This document shows, in pieces, positions 24,908 to 34,240 of a DNA stretch of 64,000 bases. Position 1 is the stretch's first letter, and each line of letters begins with the position of its first letter. Position numbers and translations under genes: made by a program. Source of the stretch: Nocardia donostiensis (GTDB taxonomy: Bacteria > Actinomycetota > Actinomycetes > Mycobacteriales > Mycobacteriaceae). A model generated the notes under the pieces. That model was not told where the DNA came from, did no database searches, and was given only the letters and a program-made list of their open reading frames with translations. The stretch covers positions 62,001 to 126,000 of the forward strand of contig NZ_MUKP01000009.1 of NCBI RefSeq assembly GCF_002081715.1, read 5' to 3'.

Positions 24908-25237
24908 TCAGGGGGTGTACGACTCGTGCAGCCAGGTGCAGCCGTCGACGGTGATGACGTCACCCTCGTCGAGCCGCACGTACGAAGGGCCTTCGTACAC
25001 CTGGATGTCGATGAGCTCGGAGGAGGCGGCGCCCTTGTACGGCAGCCACTCGATAAAGCAGTAGCCGTAGTCTTCCGAGTTGGGGCCGGTCGTGTGGTAC
25101 AGGCCGGCCAGCACGTCTTCTCCGACGACCTGGGTGCCCTCGTCGAGCCAGGTGCGGGGCCCGGCGTGTGCGGTGCCGGCCGCGACGACGGCCGCGACGG
25201 TGGTGCTGATGAGCACGGTGAGAGTTCTACGAATCAT
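24908..25237 (-). CDS. Small exported protein
   Basis: A 109-residue product with a clear Sec signal peptide (RRTLTVLISTTVAAVVAAGTAHA, cleavage after AHA). The mature chain of about 84 residues is acidic, predicted mainly beta, and holds two cysteines (YGYCFIEW and VDGCTWLHES). GEDVLAGLYHTTGP and SYVRLDEGDVITVDGCT resemble the repeats of small surface beta-sandwich proteins of actinomycetes. It may be co-transcribed with its neighbours on the same strand, since the gaps are 64 bp (downstream) and 30 bp (upstream). Confidence 0.75.
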   Translation of the reverse strand: MIRRTLTVLISTTVAAVVAAGTAHAGPRTWLDEGTQVVGEDVLAGLYHTTGPNSEDYGYCFIEWLPYKGAASSELIDIQVYEGPSYVRLDEGDVITVDGCTWLHESYTP

Positions 25238-25267
25238 GGTGATCGGGTCCTTGTGTCAGACGGGTTG

Positions 25268-25663
25268 TCACGATTGGTGCCACGGGCAGTACGCGTCGAT
25301 CGCGGCGTGCAGGAAGGTGTACGGGTAGTCGACGGCATCGCTCGAGCTCTCCGCCAGGTAGATCCGGTTGCGAGCCGAATTGCCATAGGTGTCGAGGTAT
25401 CCGCACTGGCGGTGTGCGAGCCCGATGGCGGCATCCTGGACGCTGTAGCTCTCCTCGTCGTAGTAGCTGTCGCGCAGGAACTGCCGATCAGCGGCGCTGC
25501 GCTGAGGGCCTGCACTGCCGGAGGACGAGCCGGATCCCGCGCTGCCACTGGCAGATCCGGAGTCGAACGGTGCGGCGGTAGCGATCTGCGTTGCCCCGGT
25601 CATAACCGAGACGGCAGTGCCGACGGCGAGTGCGGATGCGATGAGCCGAGTGCGAGTGAACAT
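25268..25663 (-). CDS. Exported DUF732-like protein
   Basis: A 131-residue exported protein. A signal peptide (RLIASALAVGTAVSVMTGATQIATA) is followed by a Ser/Gly-rich linker and a helical domain: RQFLRDSYYDEESYSVQDAAIGLAHRQCGYLDTYG, ending YTFLHAAIDAYCPWHQS. This matches DUF732, a two-cysteine helical domain found in many mycobacterial and nocardial exported proteins of unknown role. A GATAAG-type dyad lies 160 bp upstream of ATG 25663, so this gene may belong to the same regulon as the restriction island. Confidence 0.8.
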   Translation of the reverse strand: MFTRTRLIASALAVGTAVSVMTGATQIATAAPFDSGSASGSAGSGSSSGSAGPQRSAADRQFLRDSYYDEESYSVQDAAIGLAHRQCGYLDTYGNSARNRIYLAESSSDAVDYPYTFLHAAIDAYCPWHQS

Positions 25664-25822
25664 AGTTCTCCTGAGTGAAGGCCACCGTGATCGGTGGCAT
25701 GCTGGGTTGGCGGCTAGGCTGAAAGTTGCGGTAGCCGTTGTTGTTTGCGTTGGGTTTGGCCGCCCCACCTGGCTGCTGAACATCTTGATCACATTGCGTG
25801 AGACCAGTCGAGATGCCAGACC

Positions 25823-25838
25823 GATAAGGGCGTTTATC
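25823..25838. promoter_or_regulatory. GATAAG dyad, copy 1
   Basis: GATAAG-GGCG-TTTATC. It lies upstream of the DUF732-like gene (start 25663, minus). It is one of four near-identical 16-bp dyads in the island; the outer five base pairs are fully symmetric. Confidence 0.5.
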
Positions 25839-25845
25839 ACTGCCC

Positions 25846-25873
25846 GTGCTAACGGGCGCAAAACCGTTAGTAC
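25846..25873 (-). terminator. Hairpin after the zinc-finger-like gene
   Basis: GTGCTAACGG (25846-25855) and CCGTTAGTAC (25864-25873) are complementary at nine of ten positions around an 8-nt loop. They lie just past the stop of the minus-strand gene ending at 25884. Confidence 0.45.
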
Positions 25874-25883
25874 GGTGGGTGCT

Positions 25884-26213
25884 TCAGAATCGTTGACCGG
25901 CCTCGGTTGTGCGGTTGTCTACCTGACTTCGCAGTTGCTGGCTGGTCAGGTGCCACCCTCGGCAGATGGGGCACAGATACACCCGCTGTTCTCGCCGGCG
26001 CGGATCGTCACGATCCATTCCGGCTAACGCGAGATCGGCCTCCTCGAAGCTGAAGTAGGTCAGCTTCCCGGACTGGCAGCGCGCCACTCGGACGAGCGGC
26101 GGCAACTTCGCTAGCTCGTCGCCGTGCCGCAGTGTCAGCTCGCGATGCCGCTCGACTCGGCGGGGCCGGCGGCTGTGGCCTCGGCACTGGCGGTGTTCTC
26201 GGTTTCTGCTCAT
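25884..26213 (-). CDS. Small basic protein with Cys/His motif
   Basis: A 109-residue protein. The first 30 residues are Arg/His-rich. The middle (LTYFSFEEADLALAG) is helical. Near the end YLCPICRGWHLTS gives a CxxC plus His, a pattern I associate with small proteins on actinobacterial prophages and integrative elements. With RCQSGKL earlier, a single metal site is possible. It has no signal peptide. It is divergent from the four-gene restriction operon; the second GATAAG dyad lies between the two starts. Confidence 0.65.
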   Translation of the reverse strand: MSRNREHRQCRGHSRRPRRVERHRELTLRHGDELAKLPPLVRVARCQSGKLTYFSFEEADLALAGMDRDDPRRREQRVYLCPICRGWHLTSQQLRSQVDNRTTEAGQRF

Positions 26214-26287
26214 GGTGACCTCCCTCCGCTGGGGTGTGCTTCGAGCTAAACCCTGACGAAGGGAGCAGTGATTGGATATGTCGACTG

Positions 26288-26307
26288 CCGATAAGGGGCC
26301 TTATCGG
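26288..26307. promoter_or_regulatory. GATAAG dyad, copy 2 (perfect 9+2+9 palindrome)
   Basis: CCGATAAGG-GG-CCTTATCGG is fully symmetric. It lies 75 bp from the start of the minus-strand Cys/His gene and 60 bp from the start of the restriction operon, so it could control both. Confidence 0.6.
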
Positions 26308-26366
26308 TAAATTCTGACAAGATTGCCAACCCCGGTCGTACTGTCAGACCTGCCAATCGAACGAGG

Positions 26367-28274
26367 ATGTGGGGCGAGATGGACGAACCGACGAGCGAAC
26401 CGACATTGACCATGCAGGACATCGCTGACCTGGCCAAGGTGCAGCGCCCGGTCGTGTCGATGTGGCGTCGACGCACGAAGGTTCGCGGAATGATCATCCC
26501 GTTTCCTGCCGCGGTCGAACGCGTGGACGGTATCGAGCGCTTTCGCCGCGACGAGATCATCGAATGGCTGGAGCTCACCGGGCGCGGGAACAACTCGGAG
26601 CATCGGCTGGACGCGCCGGCCGTGAGCGTTCCCGACGCATTCGAGCTCGAATCCTTGGTCGCGTTGCTGTGCCTGCAGGTGTGCACCGGTCGCGAACTGG
26701 CCGCTCTGTCGGATGCCGAGTGCGTCGAGCTGGCGCGAGAGGTCGATGTCGACGATCGTGTGCTCTCGCGTGAGCTGGCCGCGCTCACCGATGGGATCTC
26801 GGCCCGCACATACATCGACGAGCTTGTCGAATCCGCCTTCGGTCCGGCCGACGCGCTCGACCGGCTGGAGAGCGGGCGAGCCGGCCGGGCGATGGCGTCG
26901 CGTGACCTGTCTGCGGCTGCCCTGGAAATCTTCGGCCTGATCGTGCGCACCTGCGGCGATTTCCTGAACCCCGACGGCGTCACCCTGGTCTCAGCGGGCG
27001 AGGCGCCGGCGCTCATCCTCGCCGTGACCGGCAACCACATGAGTTTGGCCGTCACCGGTGATTCCGACAGCGCACGCGCACTGCGTCGCCGCGCCACCAT
27101 CCGCGAAGTCGACATGGTCCCCGAACCGCCCCGGCAGCGGGTGCGCATTGTGTCGGTGATCGGTATGGAACCGGATCAGGCATTGGAAATCGTTGACGGC
27201 GCCCTGCTGGATCTCGAACCAGACGAGATCGCCGTAGTGATCGGATCTGCCGCCACACTGTGCGACAACCTGCGCGGGAACCGGGAACAGAAACGCGCAC
27301 AGACGCTGCGCCTCGGGAACCTCGCGCTGGCATTGCGTTTACCGCGCGGGCTGTGGCGCGAAGCGCATCGACAGGCGCTCGGTGTGTGGGTATGCCGAGG
27401 CGGAGCCGAGTTGAAGCATCCGTTGCTCGCGGATCTGGGCGTCGCACCGCTGCACGCGCTCGACACCGACGGCTTCGCTGCCGATATCGTCGGCGCGCTC
27501 AGTCAGTCCGATCGCCGGGCGTACCGGTATGCCCGCGTCCATCCCCTCGCGGACATCCTGGCGGGCGGCACCGTTGTTCCCCAGGGAGTATGCGCTGACC
27601 GGCTCCGCACCGCCGATCCGGCGACCGACATCGATCGGATCCACGCCGCAACCCTGGTAACCGCAGAGCCCCTGGAACCCTTCGACGTGCTGGTCACCCC
27701 TGCGCGCGGGGTGCTAGAGCTGCGTCGCCGCTCGCTGGGGGAGTTGGAGCAACGCAAGCTGCTGCGTCTGCATCGGGGGCGGCGAATAGATGTCGGGAAG
27801 GCCGTAGCCGGCGGCACCGTGCCGGTACTGTCCGCGGACCGGTCCACCGACGGCATATTGCTCGATCCGTTCGATGTCGAGAGCGACTACGGTCGAGCGG
27901 TGCGAACGATGCCGGGTGATGTCGTGTTCCAGGAGCACCCGCGTCCGAGAGCTCGGGTCGACGAGGTGGGTGGTGGTCTGATCGCGACGCCTTCGCGCGT
28001 CCTGCGATTGGCCCCCGAGGTCGGTATCGGCCCCCGCGCGCTGGCCGCGCTGATCAATCAACTGCCCAGCCACCAGCACGAATGGAAGTCGTGGACGGTG
28101 CCGATGCTGCACAGGGACGAGGTCGAGCGACTCGAGGAAGTCCTCGTCGGTGCCGCCGGGTATGAGTATGAGTTGTCCCGCCGATTGGAGGCCGCCGCTG
28201 CACTGCAGCGCGCCCTCATCGACGGGATCGGTGCAGGCACGGTAAGCCTCCGTGCCACAGCGAAGGTTTTGTGA
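26367..28274 (+). CDS. HTH / degenerate N6-methylase / TRD-like protein, accessory to the type I system
   Basis: A 635-residue first gene of the restriction operon. Residues 12-70 look like a MerR/XRE-type DNA-binding module (TMQDIADLAKVQRPVVSMWRRR ... GIERFRRDEIIEWLELTGR). Residues 170-350 resemble an N6-adenine methylase core, especially RLGNLALALRLPRGLWREA followed by HRQALGVWVC, yet neither a SAM loop (DPxxGxGG) nor NPP(Y/F) is present. Residues 390-600 resemble a type I specificity subunit (ADILAGGTVVPQGV, MPGDVVFQEHPRPRARV, ATPSRVLRL). The stop overlaps hsdM. I infer a catalytically inactive regulator or specificity partner. ATG 26379 is an alternative start. Confidence 0.75.
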   Translation: MWGEMDEPTSEPTLTMQDIADLAKVQRPVVSMWRRRTKVRGMIIPFPAAVERVDGIERFRRDEIIEWLELTGRGNNSEHRLDAPAVSVPDAFELESLVALLCLQVCTGRELAALSDAECVELAREVDVDDRVLSRELAALTDGISARTYIDELVESAFGPADALDRLESGRAGRAMASRDLSAAALEIFGLIVRTCGDFLNPDGVTLVSAGEAPALILAVTGNHMSLAVTGDSDSARALRRRATIREVDMVPEPPRQRVRIVSVIGMEPDQALEIVDGALLDLEPDEIAVVIGSAATLCDNLRGNREQKRAQTLRLGNLALALRLPRGLWREAHRQALGVWVCRGGAELKHPLLADLGVAPLHALDTDGFAADIVGALSQSDRRAYRYARVHPLADILAGGTVVPQGVCADRLRTADPATDIDRIHAATLVTAEPLEPFDVLVTPARGVLELRRRSLGELEQRKLLRLHRGRRIDVGKAVAGGTVPVLSADRSTDGILLDPFDVESDYGRAVRTMPGDVVFQEHPRPRARVDEVGGGLIATPSRVLRLAPEVGIGPRALAALINQLPSHQHEWKSWTVPMLHRDEVERLEEVLVGAAGYEYELSRRLEAAAALQRALIDGIGAGTVSLRATAKVL

Positions 28275-28297
28275 TGATAGGTGGAAGGAGCCCCCGG

Positions 28298-29923
28298 GTG
28301 CCCTCGAGGAAGAAGCAGGAGCCGTCGACGCCGTCGACGATGAAGGAGCTCAAGGACACGCTGTGGAAGGCGGCCGACAAGCTCCGCGGTTCGCTGTCGG
28401 CGAGCCAGTACAAAGAGGTGATCCTCGGGCTGGTGTTCCTGAAGTACGTGTCGGACGCGTTCGACGAGCGACGTGCGGCCATCCGCGAGGAACTCGCCGC
28501 CGAGGGGATGGACGACGAGCAGATCGAGCAGCTCATCGACGATCCTGAGGAGTACCAAGGCTACGGAGTCTTCCTCGTTCCGCCCGCTGCGCGCTGGCAG
28601 TTCCTCGCTGAGAACGCCAAGGGGCTGCCCGCGAGCGAGACGTCCCCGGCCAAGCCGATCGGGCAGCTGATCGATGAGGCGATGGATGCGGTCATGAAGG
28701 CTAACGAGTCTCTCGCCGGGACCCTGCCGCGGCACTACAACAAAGACAACATCGACCAACGGCGGCTCGGCGAACTGATCGACCTGTTCAACAGTGCGCG
28801 CTTCAGTCGTCAGGGGGAGCACAAGGCGCGCGACCTGATGGGCGAGGTGTACGAGTACTTCCTGGGCAACTTTGCCCGCGCGGAAGGGAAGCGCGGCGGC
28901 GAGTTCTTCACGCCGCCCAGCGTGGTGAAGACGATTGTCGAGGTTCTCGAACCGACCAAAGGGCGGATCTATGACCCATGCTGTGGGTCCGGGGGCATGT
29001 TCGTCCAGTCTGAAAAGTTCATCTGGGACCACAACGGGGACCCGCAGGATATTGCGGTCTATGGGCAGGAAGCCATCGAGGAGACGTGGCGTCTGGCAAA
29101 GATGAACCTCGCGATCCACGGGATCGACAACAAAGGCCTGGGAGCGCGCTGGGGCGACACGTTTGCGCGTGACCAGCACGCCGATGTCCGGATGGATTAC
29201 GTGATGACGAATCCGCCGTTCAACATCAAGGATTGGAGTCGGAACACCGACGATCCCCGGTGGGTATACGGTGTACCACCTGCCAACAACGCCAACTATG
29301 CGTGGATTCAGCACGTACTATTCAAGTTGGCACCGGGGGGTAGCGCGGGCGTTGTGATGGCCAACGGATCGATGTCGTCGAACTCCAACGGAGAGGGCGA
29401 CATTCGTGCGCGAATTGTTGAAGCGGACCTTGTTTCCTGTATGGTAGCGATGCCTACCCAGCTCTTTCGATCGACCGGTATCCCAGTATGTGTATGGTTC
29501 TTTTCAAAGGAGAAGGGGCCCGGGCAGGGGGGCGCAATCGACCGGACGGAAGAAGTTCTCTTCATCGATGCCCGCGATCTCGGATATATGGTGGACCGTG
29601 CCGAACGTGCGTTGTCCGATGAGGACATATCGAGGATTGCTGACACGTATCACGCGTGGAGAGGCACTGGCTCCGCGGCACAGAAACAGGTGACATATGC
29701 CGACGTGCCAGGGTTCTGCCGATCAGTACCGATTTCTGAAATCAAAGCTGCCGACTACGTATTAACACCGGGGCGGTATGTTGGTGCGCCGGAGGCGCCA
29801 ACCGACGATGAGCCAATCGATATGAAGATCTCAAGGCTTAGGAATTCGCTTCTGCACGCATTTGATGAGTCCTCGAAGCTTGAGTCCTTGGTGCGGCGGC
29901 AGTTGGAACGTATCGATGGATGA
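28298..29923 (+). CDS. hsdM: Type I restriction-modification methyltransferase subunit HsdM
   Basis: About 541 residues. It is the modification subunit that N6-methylates adenine at the recognition sequence, using SAM and guided by HsdS. It has the helical N-terminal domain (MKELKDTLWKAADKLRGSLSASQYKEVILGLVFLKYVSDAF), SAM-binding motif DPCCGSGGMF, and catalytic motif NPPFN. GEFFTPPSVVKTIVEVL before motif I is also typical. GTG 28298 has a strong ribosome site (GGTGGAAGGAG) and matches the usual N-terminus; an overlapping GTG/ATG at 28271/28274 is possible. It overlaps hsdS by 8 bp. Confidence 0.95.
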   Translation: MPSRKKQEPSTPSTMKELKDTLWKAADKLRGSLSASQYKEVILGLVFLKYVSDAFDERRAAIREELAAEGMDDEQIEQLIDDPEEYQGYGVFLVPPAARWQFLAENAKGLPASETSPAKPIGQLIDEAMDAVMKANESLAGTLPRHYNKDNIDQRRLGELIDLFNSARFSRQGEHKARDLMGEVYEYFLGNFARAEGKRGGEFFTPPSVVKTIVEVLEPTKGRIYDPCCGSGGMFVQSEKFIWDHNGDPQDIAVYGQEAIEETWRLAKMNLAIHGIDNKGLGARWGDTFARDQHADVRMDYVMTNPPFNIKDWSRNTDDPRWVYGVPPANNANYAWIQHVLFKLAPGGSAGVVMANGSMSSNSNGEGDIRARIVEADLVSCMVAMPTQLFRSTGIPVCVWFFSKEKGPGQGGAIDRTEEVLFIDARDLGYMVDRAERALSDEDISRIADTYHAWRGTGSAAQKQVTYADVPGFCRSVPISEIKAADYVLTPGRYVGAPEAPTDDEPIDMKISRLRNSLLHAFDESSKLESLVRRQLERIDG

Positions 29924-31037
29924 GATGTTGCACACCACCTTCGGGAATCTCGGGGAAATTTATGATGGTCCGCATGCGACTCCGACCAGGCTGGCCTCTG
30001 GTCCATACTTCCTGAACATCGCCAGCCTGAAATCCGGGAGGCTCGACCTGGACGCCTCCGATCACGTTTCCGAGGAAGACTTCAAGCACTGGACTAGGCG
30101 TGTCACCCCGGAGCCTGGCGATCTTCTGTTTTCCTATGAGACGCGGATCGGTGAGGCGGCGTTGATGCCCGAGGGAGTCAGGGCCTGTCTCGGTCGACGC
30201 ATGGCATTGTTGCGTCCGGACAGGGCGATCGTCGATCCCAGGTTCCTGCTCTATTACTACCTGGGGCCCCAGTTTCAGCGGATCGTCGCGCAAAACACTA
30301 TCCATGGAGCAACCGTTCCGCGCATCGGGCTATCGACAATGCCGCATTGGCCTGTCATCATACCGAATTTGACCCAGCAGCGGGCGATTGCGGAGGTGTT
30401 GGGGGCGCTAGACGACAAGATAGCTGCTAATAGTCGCTTGATCTATATCGGTGACCAACTATCCAGCGCTGAAGTCCAACGTGCTGTCGCCGATGGTCCA
30501 GTAGTCAGACTTGGGGACATTCTCGTTCTCAACTACGGAAAAGCGCTGCCTCGGGCGAAGCGCATTCCAGGCGAGGTCGTTGTTTACGGTAGTGGGGGGG
30601 AGAGTGGCACGCATATAAGGGCGCTCGTTGAACATTCGGGAATCATTGTTGGGCGAAAGGGGACGGTTGGTGCTGTGTACTGGTCGAACGGGCCCCACTA
30701 TCCCATTGATACGACGTTCTATGTCACTCCATTAATCGTAGGCGTGGATCCTGTCCTCTACTATGTATTGCGTGGCTCGGGTCTGGCGAATCTAAACTCG
30801 GACTCGGCCGTCCCTGGGCTTAACCGGGATGAGGCGTATGCCCAGTCGGTCCGTATTCCGGAGCGGCAAGTGCTACTGGAGCTAAGCGCTGTTGTCCGAC
30901 AACGGCTCGATTGGATGGACAGCGTACGTCGGGAGACCGCGAGGTTGGCCCAAACCCGCGACGAACTCCTCCCCCTACTCATGTCCGGAAAGCTCCGTGT
31001 CAAAGACGCCGAGCAGATAGTAGAAGAGATTGCCTGA
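29916..31037 (+). CDS. hsdS: Type I restriction-modification specificity subunit HsdS
   Basis: A 373-residue DNA-recognition subunit. Two target-recognition halves are visible. The first (about 1-165) contains FLNIASLKSGRLD, EPGDLLFSYETRIGEA and PRIGLSTMPHWPVIIPNLTQQ, followed by a conserved helix AIAEVLGALDDKIAANSRL. The second (about 190-330) contains VYGSGGESGTHIRALVEHSG and IIVGRKGTVGAVYWS, with the closing helix (LAQTRDELLPLLMSGKLRV). ATG 29916 overlaps the hsdM stop. The GC content is visibly lower than in the neighbours (stretches such as 30,580-30,800), as often seen in fast-evolving hsdS genes. The recognised sequence is probably a bipartite site that cannot be predicted here. Confidence 0.93.
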   Translation: MDEMLHTTFGNLGEIYDGPHATPTRLASGPYFLNIASLKSGRLDLDASDHVSEEDFKHWTRRVTPEPGDLLFSYETRIGEAALMPEGVRACLGRRMALLRPDRAIVDPRFLLYYYLGPQFQRIVAQNTIHGATVPRIGLSTMPHWPVIIPNLTQQRAIAEVLGALDDKIAANSRLIYIGDQLSSAEVQRAVADGPVVRLGDILVLNYGKALPRAKRIPGEVVVYGSGGESGTHIRALVEHSGIIVGRKGTVGAVYWSNGPHYPIDTTFYVTPLIVGVDPVLYYVLRGSGLANLNSDSAVPGLNRDEAYAQSVRIPERQVLLELSAVVRQRLDWMDSVRRETARLAQTRDELLPLLMSGKLRVKDAEQIVEEIA

Positions 31038-34000
31038 TGGTCGTTAGAGCTGGTGTCAGCGAAGCCGATTGGGAGAGTATCGCGCTCGAGGAGTTGGCCG
31101 AGAACGAGTGGCGGCCGCTGACGGGTGTCGATATCGCTCCGGGTAGTGAGCTGGGGCGTCCGGGGTGGGATGAGATCGTGCTGCCGGGGCGGATGCTGGC
31201 GAAGATGCGGGAGTTGAATCCGCAGGTTCCGCCGGAGTATCTGGAGCAGGCTCGCGCGGAGATCATTGCGCCCAAGTCGCAGGATGCGCTGGCGGAGAAT
31301 CTGCGGCTGCACGAGATCTGTGTGCACGGCTATCGCGGCATCAGCTACATCGACCATCAAGGGGTGGAGCAGAATCCGACGATCCGGCTGGTGAGCGCCC
31401 GGGTCGAGGAGAACGAGCTACTGGCGGTCAGTCAGGTGACGATCCGTTCGCGGGAGGTGGAGCGCCGCTTCGACATCGTGCTCTATCTGAACGGTATGCC
31501 GGTCGGCATCATGGAGTTGAAGAAGGCGGGCGCTGCTGCCGCGGATCTCGCTTCGGCGCACGCCCAGCTGGGCACCTATCTGCGTGAGTTCCCGATGGCG
31601 TTCCGGTTCGCCGTGCTCACGGTGATCAGCGACGGCCGAGCCGCGCTGTACGGCACACCGTTTACCCCGTTGAACCACTATGCGCCGTGGAATGTCGACG
31701 ATGATGGCAGGCCGGTGAAGCGGGGTGAGGCCCGCGACGACGAGCACATCGGCGTCGAGCTGGAGTTCCTGATCGACGGTCTGCTGCAGTCCGAGCGCTT
31801 CTTGCAGATACGGCAGAACTTCGTCGCGTTCGACAGCACGGGCGACGGCCTGGTGAAACGAATCGCCAAGCCGCACCAGTACTTCGCGGTGACAAAGGCG
31901 GTCGGCTGCACAGTGTCAGCGGTGGAGAGCGACGGTAAGGCCGGCGTCGTCTGGCATACCCAGGGGTCGGGCAAGTCCATGGAGATGGAGCTGTACGCCC
32001 ACCTGGTCAGCAAGCAACCGCGGCTCAAGAACCCGACGATCTTGCTGGTCACCGACCGCACCGAACTCGACGGTCAGCTCTTCCAAACCTTCGACAAGTC
32101 GATGCTGCTGGCGGAGAAGCCGGTTCAGGTGATGTCGCGGGCCGAGCTGCGTTCGGCCCTGAGCGACCGGACCACGGGCGGTATTTACTTCACGACGCTG
32201 CAGAAGTTCGGCTTGTCCAAGGCCGAGAAGGACGCGGGTCTCGAGCATCCGCTGCTGACCGACCGGCGCAATGTGATCGTCGTGGTCGACGAGGCACATC
32301 GAAGCCACTACGACGACCTCGACGGTTATGCGCGGCACCTGAAGGACGCGCTGCCCAACGCCACCCTGATCGCCTTCACCGGCACGCCCATCTCGTTCGA
32401 GGATCGCAATACTCGCAAGGTCTTCGGCGACTACATCGACATCTACGACCTCACTCGCGCTGTCGACGACGGCGCCACCGTTCGGGTGATCTTCGAGCCG
32501 CGCCTACCCGAGGTGAAGGTCGTCGATGGAGTCACCGACCAGGACATCGACAACGCTGCCGACGAAGCTGTTCTCGGGCTCGATGATGTGGAGCGCGCAC
32601 GGGTCGAGCAATCGGTGGCCGTCATCAACGCTCTGTACGGTGCGCCGGCGCGGCTGAAAAAGGTCGCCAAAGACATTGTCGAGCACTGGAAGATCCGATC
32701 CGAGGAGATGACGAAGTTCATCGGCGGGCCCGGCAAGGCGATGATCGTGGGCGGCACACGTGAGATCTGTGCGGCCCTGTACGACGAGATCGTCGCCCTC
32801 GAACCGACCTGGCACGATGACGCGCTCGACAAAGGTGTCATCAAGGTCGTGTACTCCGGCAGCGCCAAGGACAAGGAGCCGGTGAGCAAACACGTCCGGC
32901 GCGATGGGGACAACAAGAAGATCCAGGCCCGGCTCAAGAACCCGGACGACCCGCTCCAGTTCGTCATCGTCAAAGACATGCTGCTGACCGGGTTCGATGC
33001 ACCCCCATTGCACACCCTGTATCTGGATCGCCCCCTGAAGGGCGCGCTGCTGATGCAGACCTTGGCCCGAGTGAACCGCACGTTCGAGGGCAAGCAAGAC
33101 GGTCTGGTCGTCGCATACGCACCTCTTGCAGAGAATCTCGAGAAGGCTCTCCAGGAGTACACCGTCTCCGACCAGGAGCAGCGGCCCGTCGGCAAGAACA
33201 CCAAGGAAATGGTGGCGCTGACCGTCCAACTGCTCGATGCGCTGGACCAGATGTGCGCCGGATACCCCTGGCGCGCGAAGCTGGACACCGGCGCACGCAG
33301 CTGGGTTCGCGCAGTTGTCGGGATGACCGAATACCTCCGCTCGGCGAGTACACCGGGTAACCAGGTCCCGGATGGTACAGAGAAGCTCTCGGATCGATTC
33401 CGAACACTCGCAAACCAGCTCGCACGCGCATGGGCGGTGTGCTCCGGTTCGGAAACCCTCGCGAGCGACCGCCCCCGGGCCAAGTTCTACGAAGAAGTCC
33501 GGGTCTGGATGGCCAAGTATGATGCCGAACAGCGTAAGGCCGAAGGACGCCCGGTCCCGGCGGAGATCCAGCGCATGCTGGCGGCGCTCGTCGCCGAGAC
33601 GACCGGCTCGGGCGAGATCGTCGACATCTACGCAGCGGCCGGCCTCCCGAAGCCCTCGTTGACCGACCTGACCCCCGAATTCGAGATGCAGGCACGGGAA
33701 GCGGAAAACCCGCACCTCGCGATCGAGGCACTGCGCGCGTTGCTCACCGAGGAAGTGAACCGCAGCACCCGCAACAACCTGGTCCGCCAGCGCGCCTTCT
33801 CCGAACGCATCCGCACGTTGATGAACAAATACACCAACCAGCAACTCACCTCTGCCGAGGTGATCGCGGAGCTGATCGCACTCGCACGCGAAGCAGCCGC
33901 CGAACGCGACCGCGGCAACCAGTTCACCCCCGCGCTCTCCGAGGACGAACTCGCCTTCTTCGACGCGGTCTGCGAAAACGAATCCGCTGTCGAATCCATG

Positions 34001-34240
34001 GGCGACGACGTGCTCGGACACATCGCGCGCGACCTGGTCAAGGTCATGCGCCGAGACGTCAAGACCGACTGGACCGTCCGCGACGATGTCCGCGCCAAGC
34101 TCCGATCATCGATCAAACGGCTGTTGATCAAGTACAAGTACCCGCCGGACAAGCAGCCCGAAGCGATCCGCCTGGTGATCGAGCAGATGGAGGCGATGGC
34201 GCCGCGGTATGCGGAGGAACAGCGGTCCGGCGCGGCGTGA
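31037..34240 (+). CDS. hsdR: Type I restriction endonuclease subunit HsdR
   Basis: A 1,067-residue ATP-dependent DNA translocase and nuclease. The N-terminal PD-(D/E)xK nuclease region is seen in RRFDIVLYLNGMPVGIMELKKA (about residues 140-165). Helicase motifs follow: motif I HTQGSGKSMEM (about 313), motif II VVVDEAHRSHYDD (about 414), motif III IAFTGTPIS (about 447), motif V/VI region LLTGFDAPPLHTLYLD and MQTLARVNRTFEGK (about 650-690). The C-terminal 250 residues are helical, for assembly with HsdM2S. ATG 31037 overlaps the hsdS stop by one base. The enzyme appears intact. Confidence 0.95.
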   Translation: MVVRAGVSEADWESIALEELAENEWRPLTGVDIAPGSELGRPGWDEIVLPGRMLAKMRELNPQVPPEYLEQARAEIIAPKSQDALAENLRLHEICVHGYRGISYIDHQGVEQNPTIRLVSARVEENELLAVSQVTIRSREVERRFDIVLYLNGMPVGIMELKKAGAAAADLASAHAQLGTYLREFPMAFRFAVLTVISDGRAALYGTPFTPLNHYAPWNVDDDGRPVKRGEARDDEHIGVELEFLIDGLLQSERFLQIRQNFVAFDSTGDGLVKRIAKPHQYFAVTKAVGCTVSAVESDGKAGVVWHTQGSGKSMEMELYAHLVSKQPRLKNPTILLVTDRTELDGQLFQTFDKSMLLAEKPVQVMSRAELRSALSDRTTGGIYFTTLQKFGLSKAEKDAGLEHPLLTDRRNVIVVVDEAHRSHYDDLDGYARHLKDALPNATLIAFTGTPISFEDRNTRKVFGDYIDIYDLTRAVDDGATVRVIFEPRLPEVKVVDGVTDQDIDNAADEAVLGLDDVERARVEQSVAVINALYGAPARLKKVAKDIVEHWKIRSEEMTKFIGGPGKAMIVGGTREICAALYDEIVALEPTWHDDALDKGVIKVVYSGSAKDKEPVSKHVRRDGDNKKIQARLKNPDDPLQFVIVKDMLLTGFDAPPLHTLYLDRPLKGALLMQTLARVNRTFEGKQDGLVVAYAPLAENLEKALQEYTVSDQEQRPVGKNTKEMVALTVQLLDALDQMCAGYPWRAKLDTGARSWVRAVVGMTEYLRSASTPGNQVPDGTEKLSDRFRTLANQLARAWAVCSGSETLASDRPRAKFYEEVRVWMAKYDAEQRKAEGRPVPAEIQRMLAALVAETTGSGEIVDIYAAAGLPKPSLTDLTPEFEMQAREAENPHLAIEALRALLTEEVNRSTRNNLVRQRAFSERIRTLMNKYTNQQLTSAEVIAELIALAREAAAERDRGNQFTPALSEDELAFFDAVCENESAVESMGDDVLGHIARDLVKVMRRDVKTDWTVRDDVRAKLRSSIKRLLIKYKYPPDKQPEAIRLVIEQMEAMAPRYAEEQRSGAA

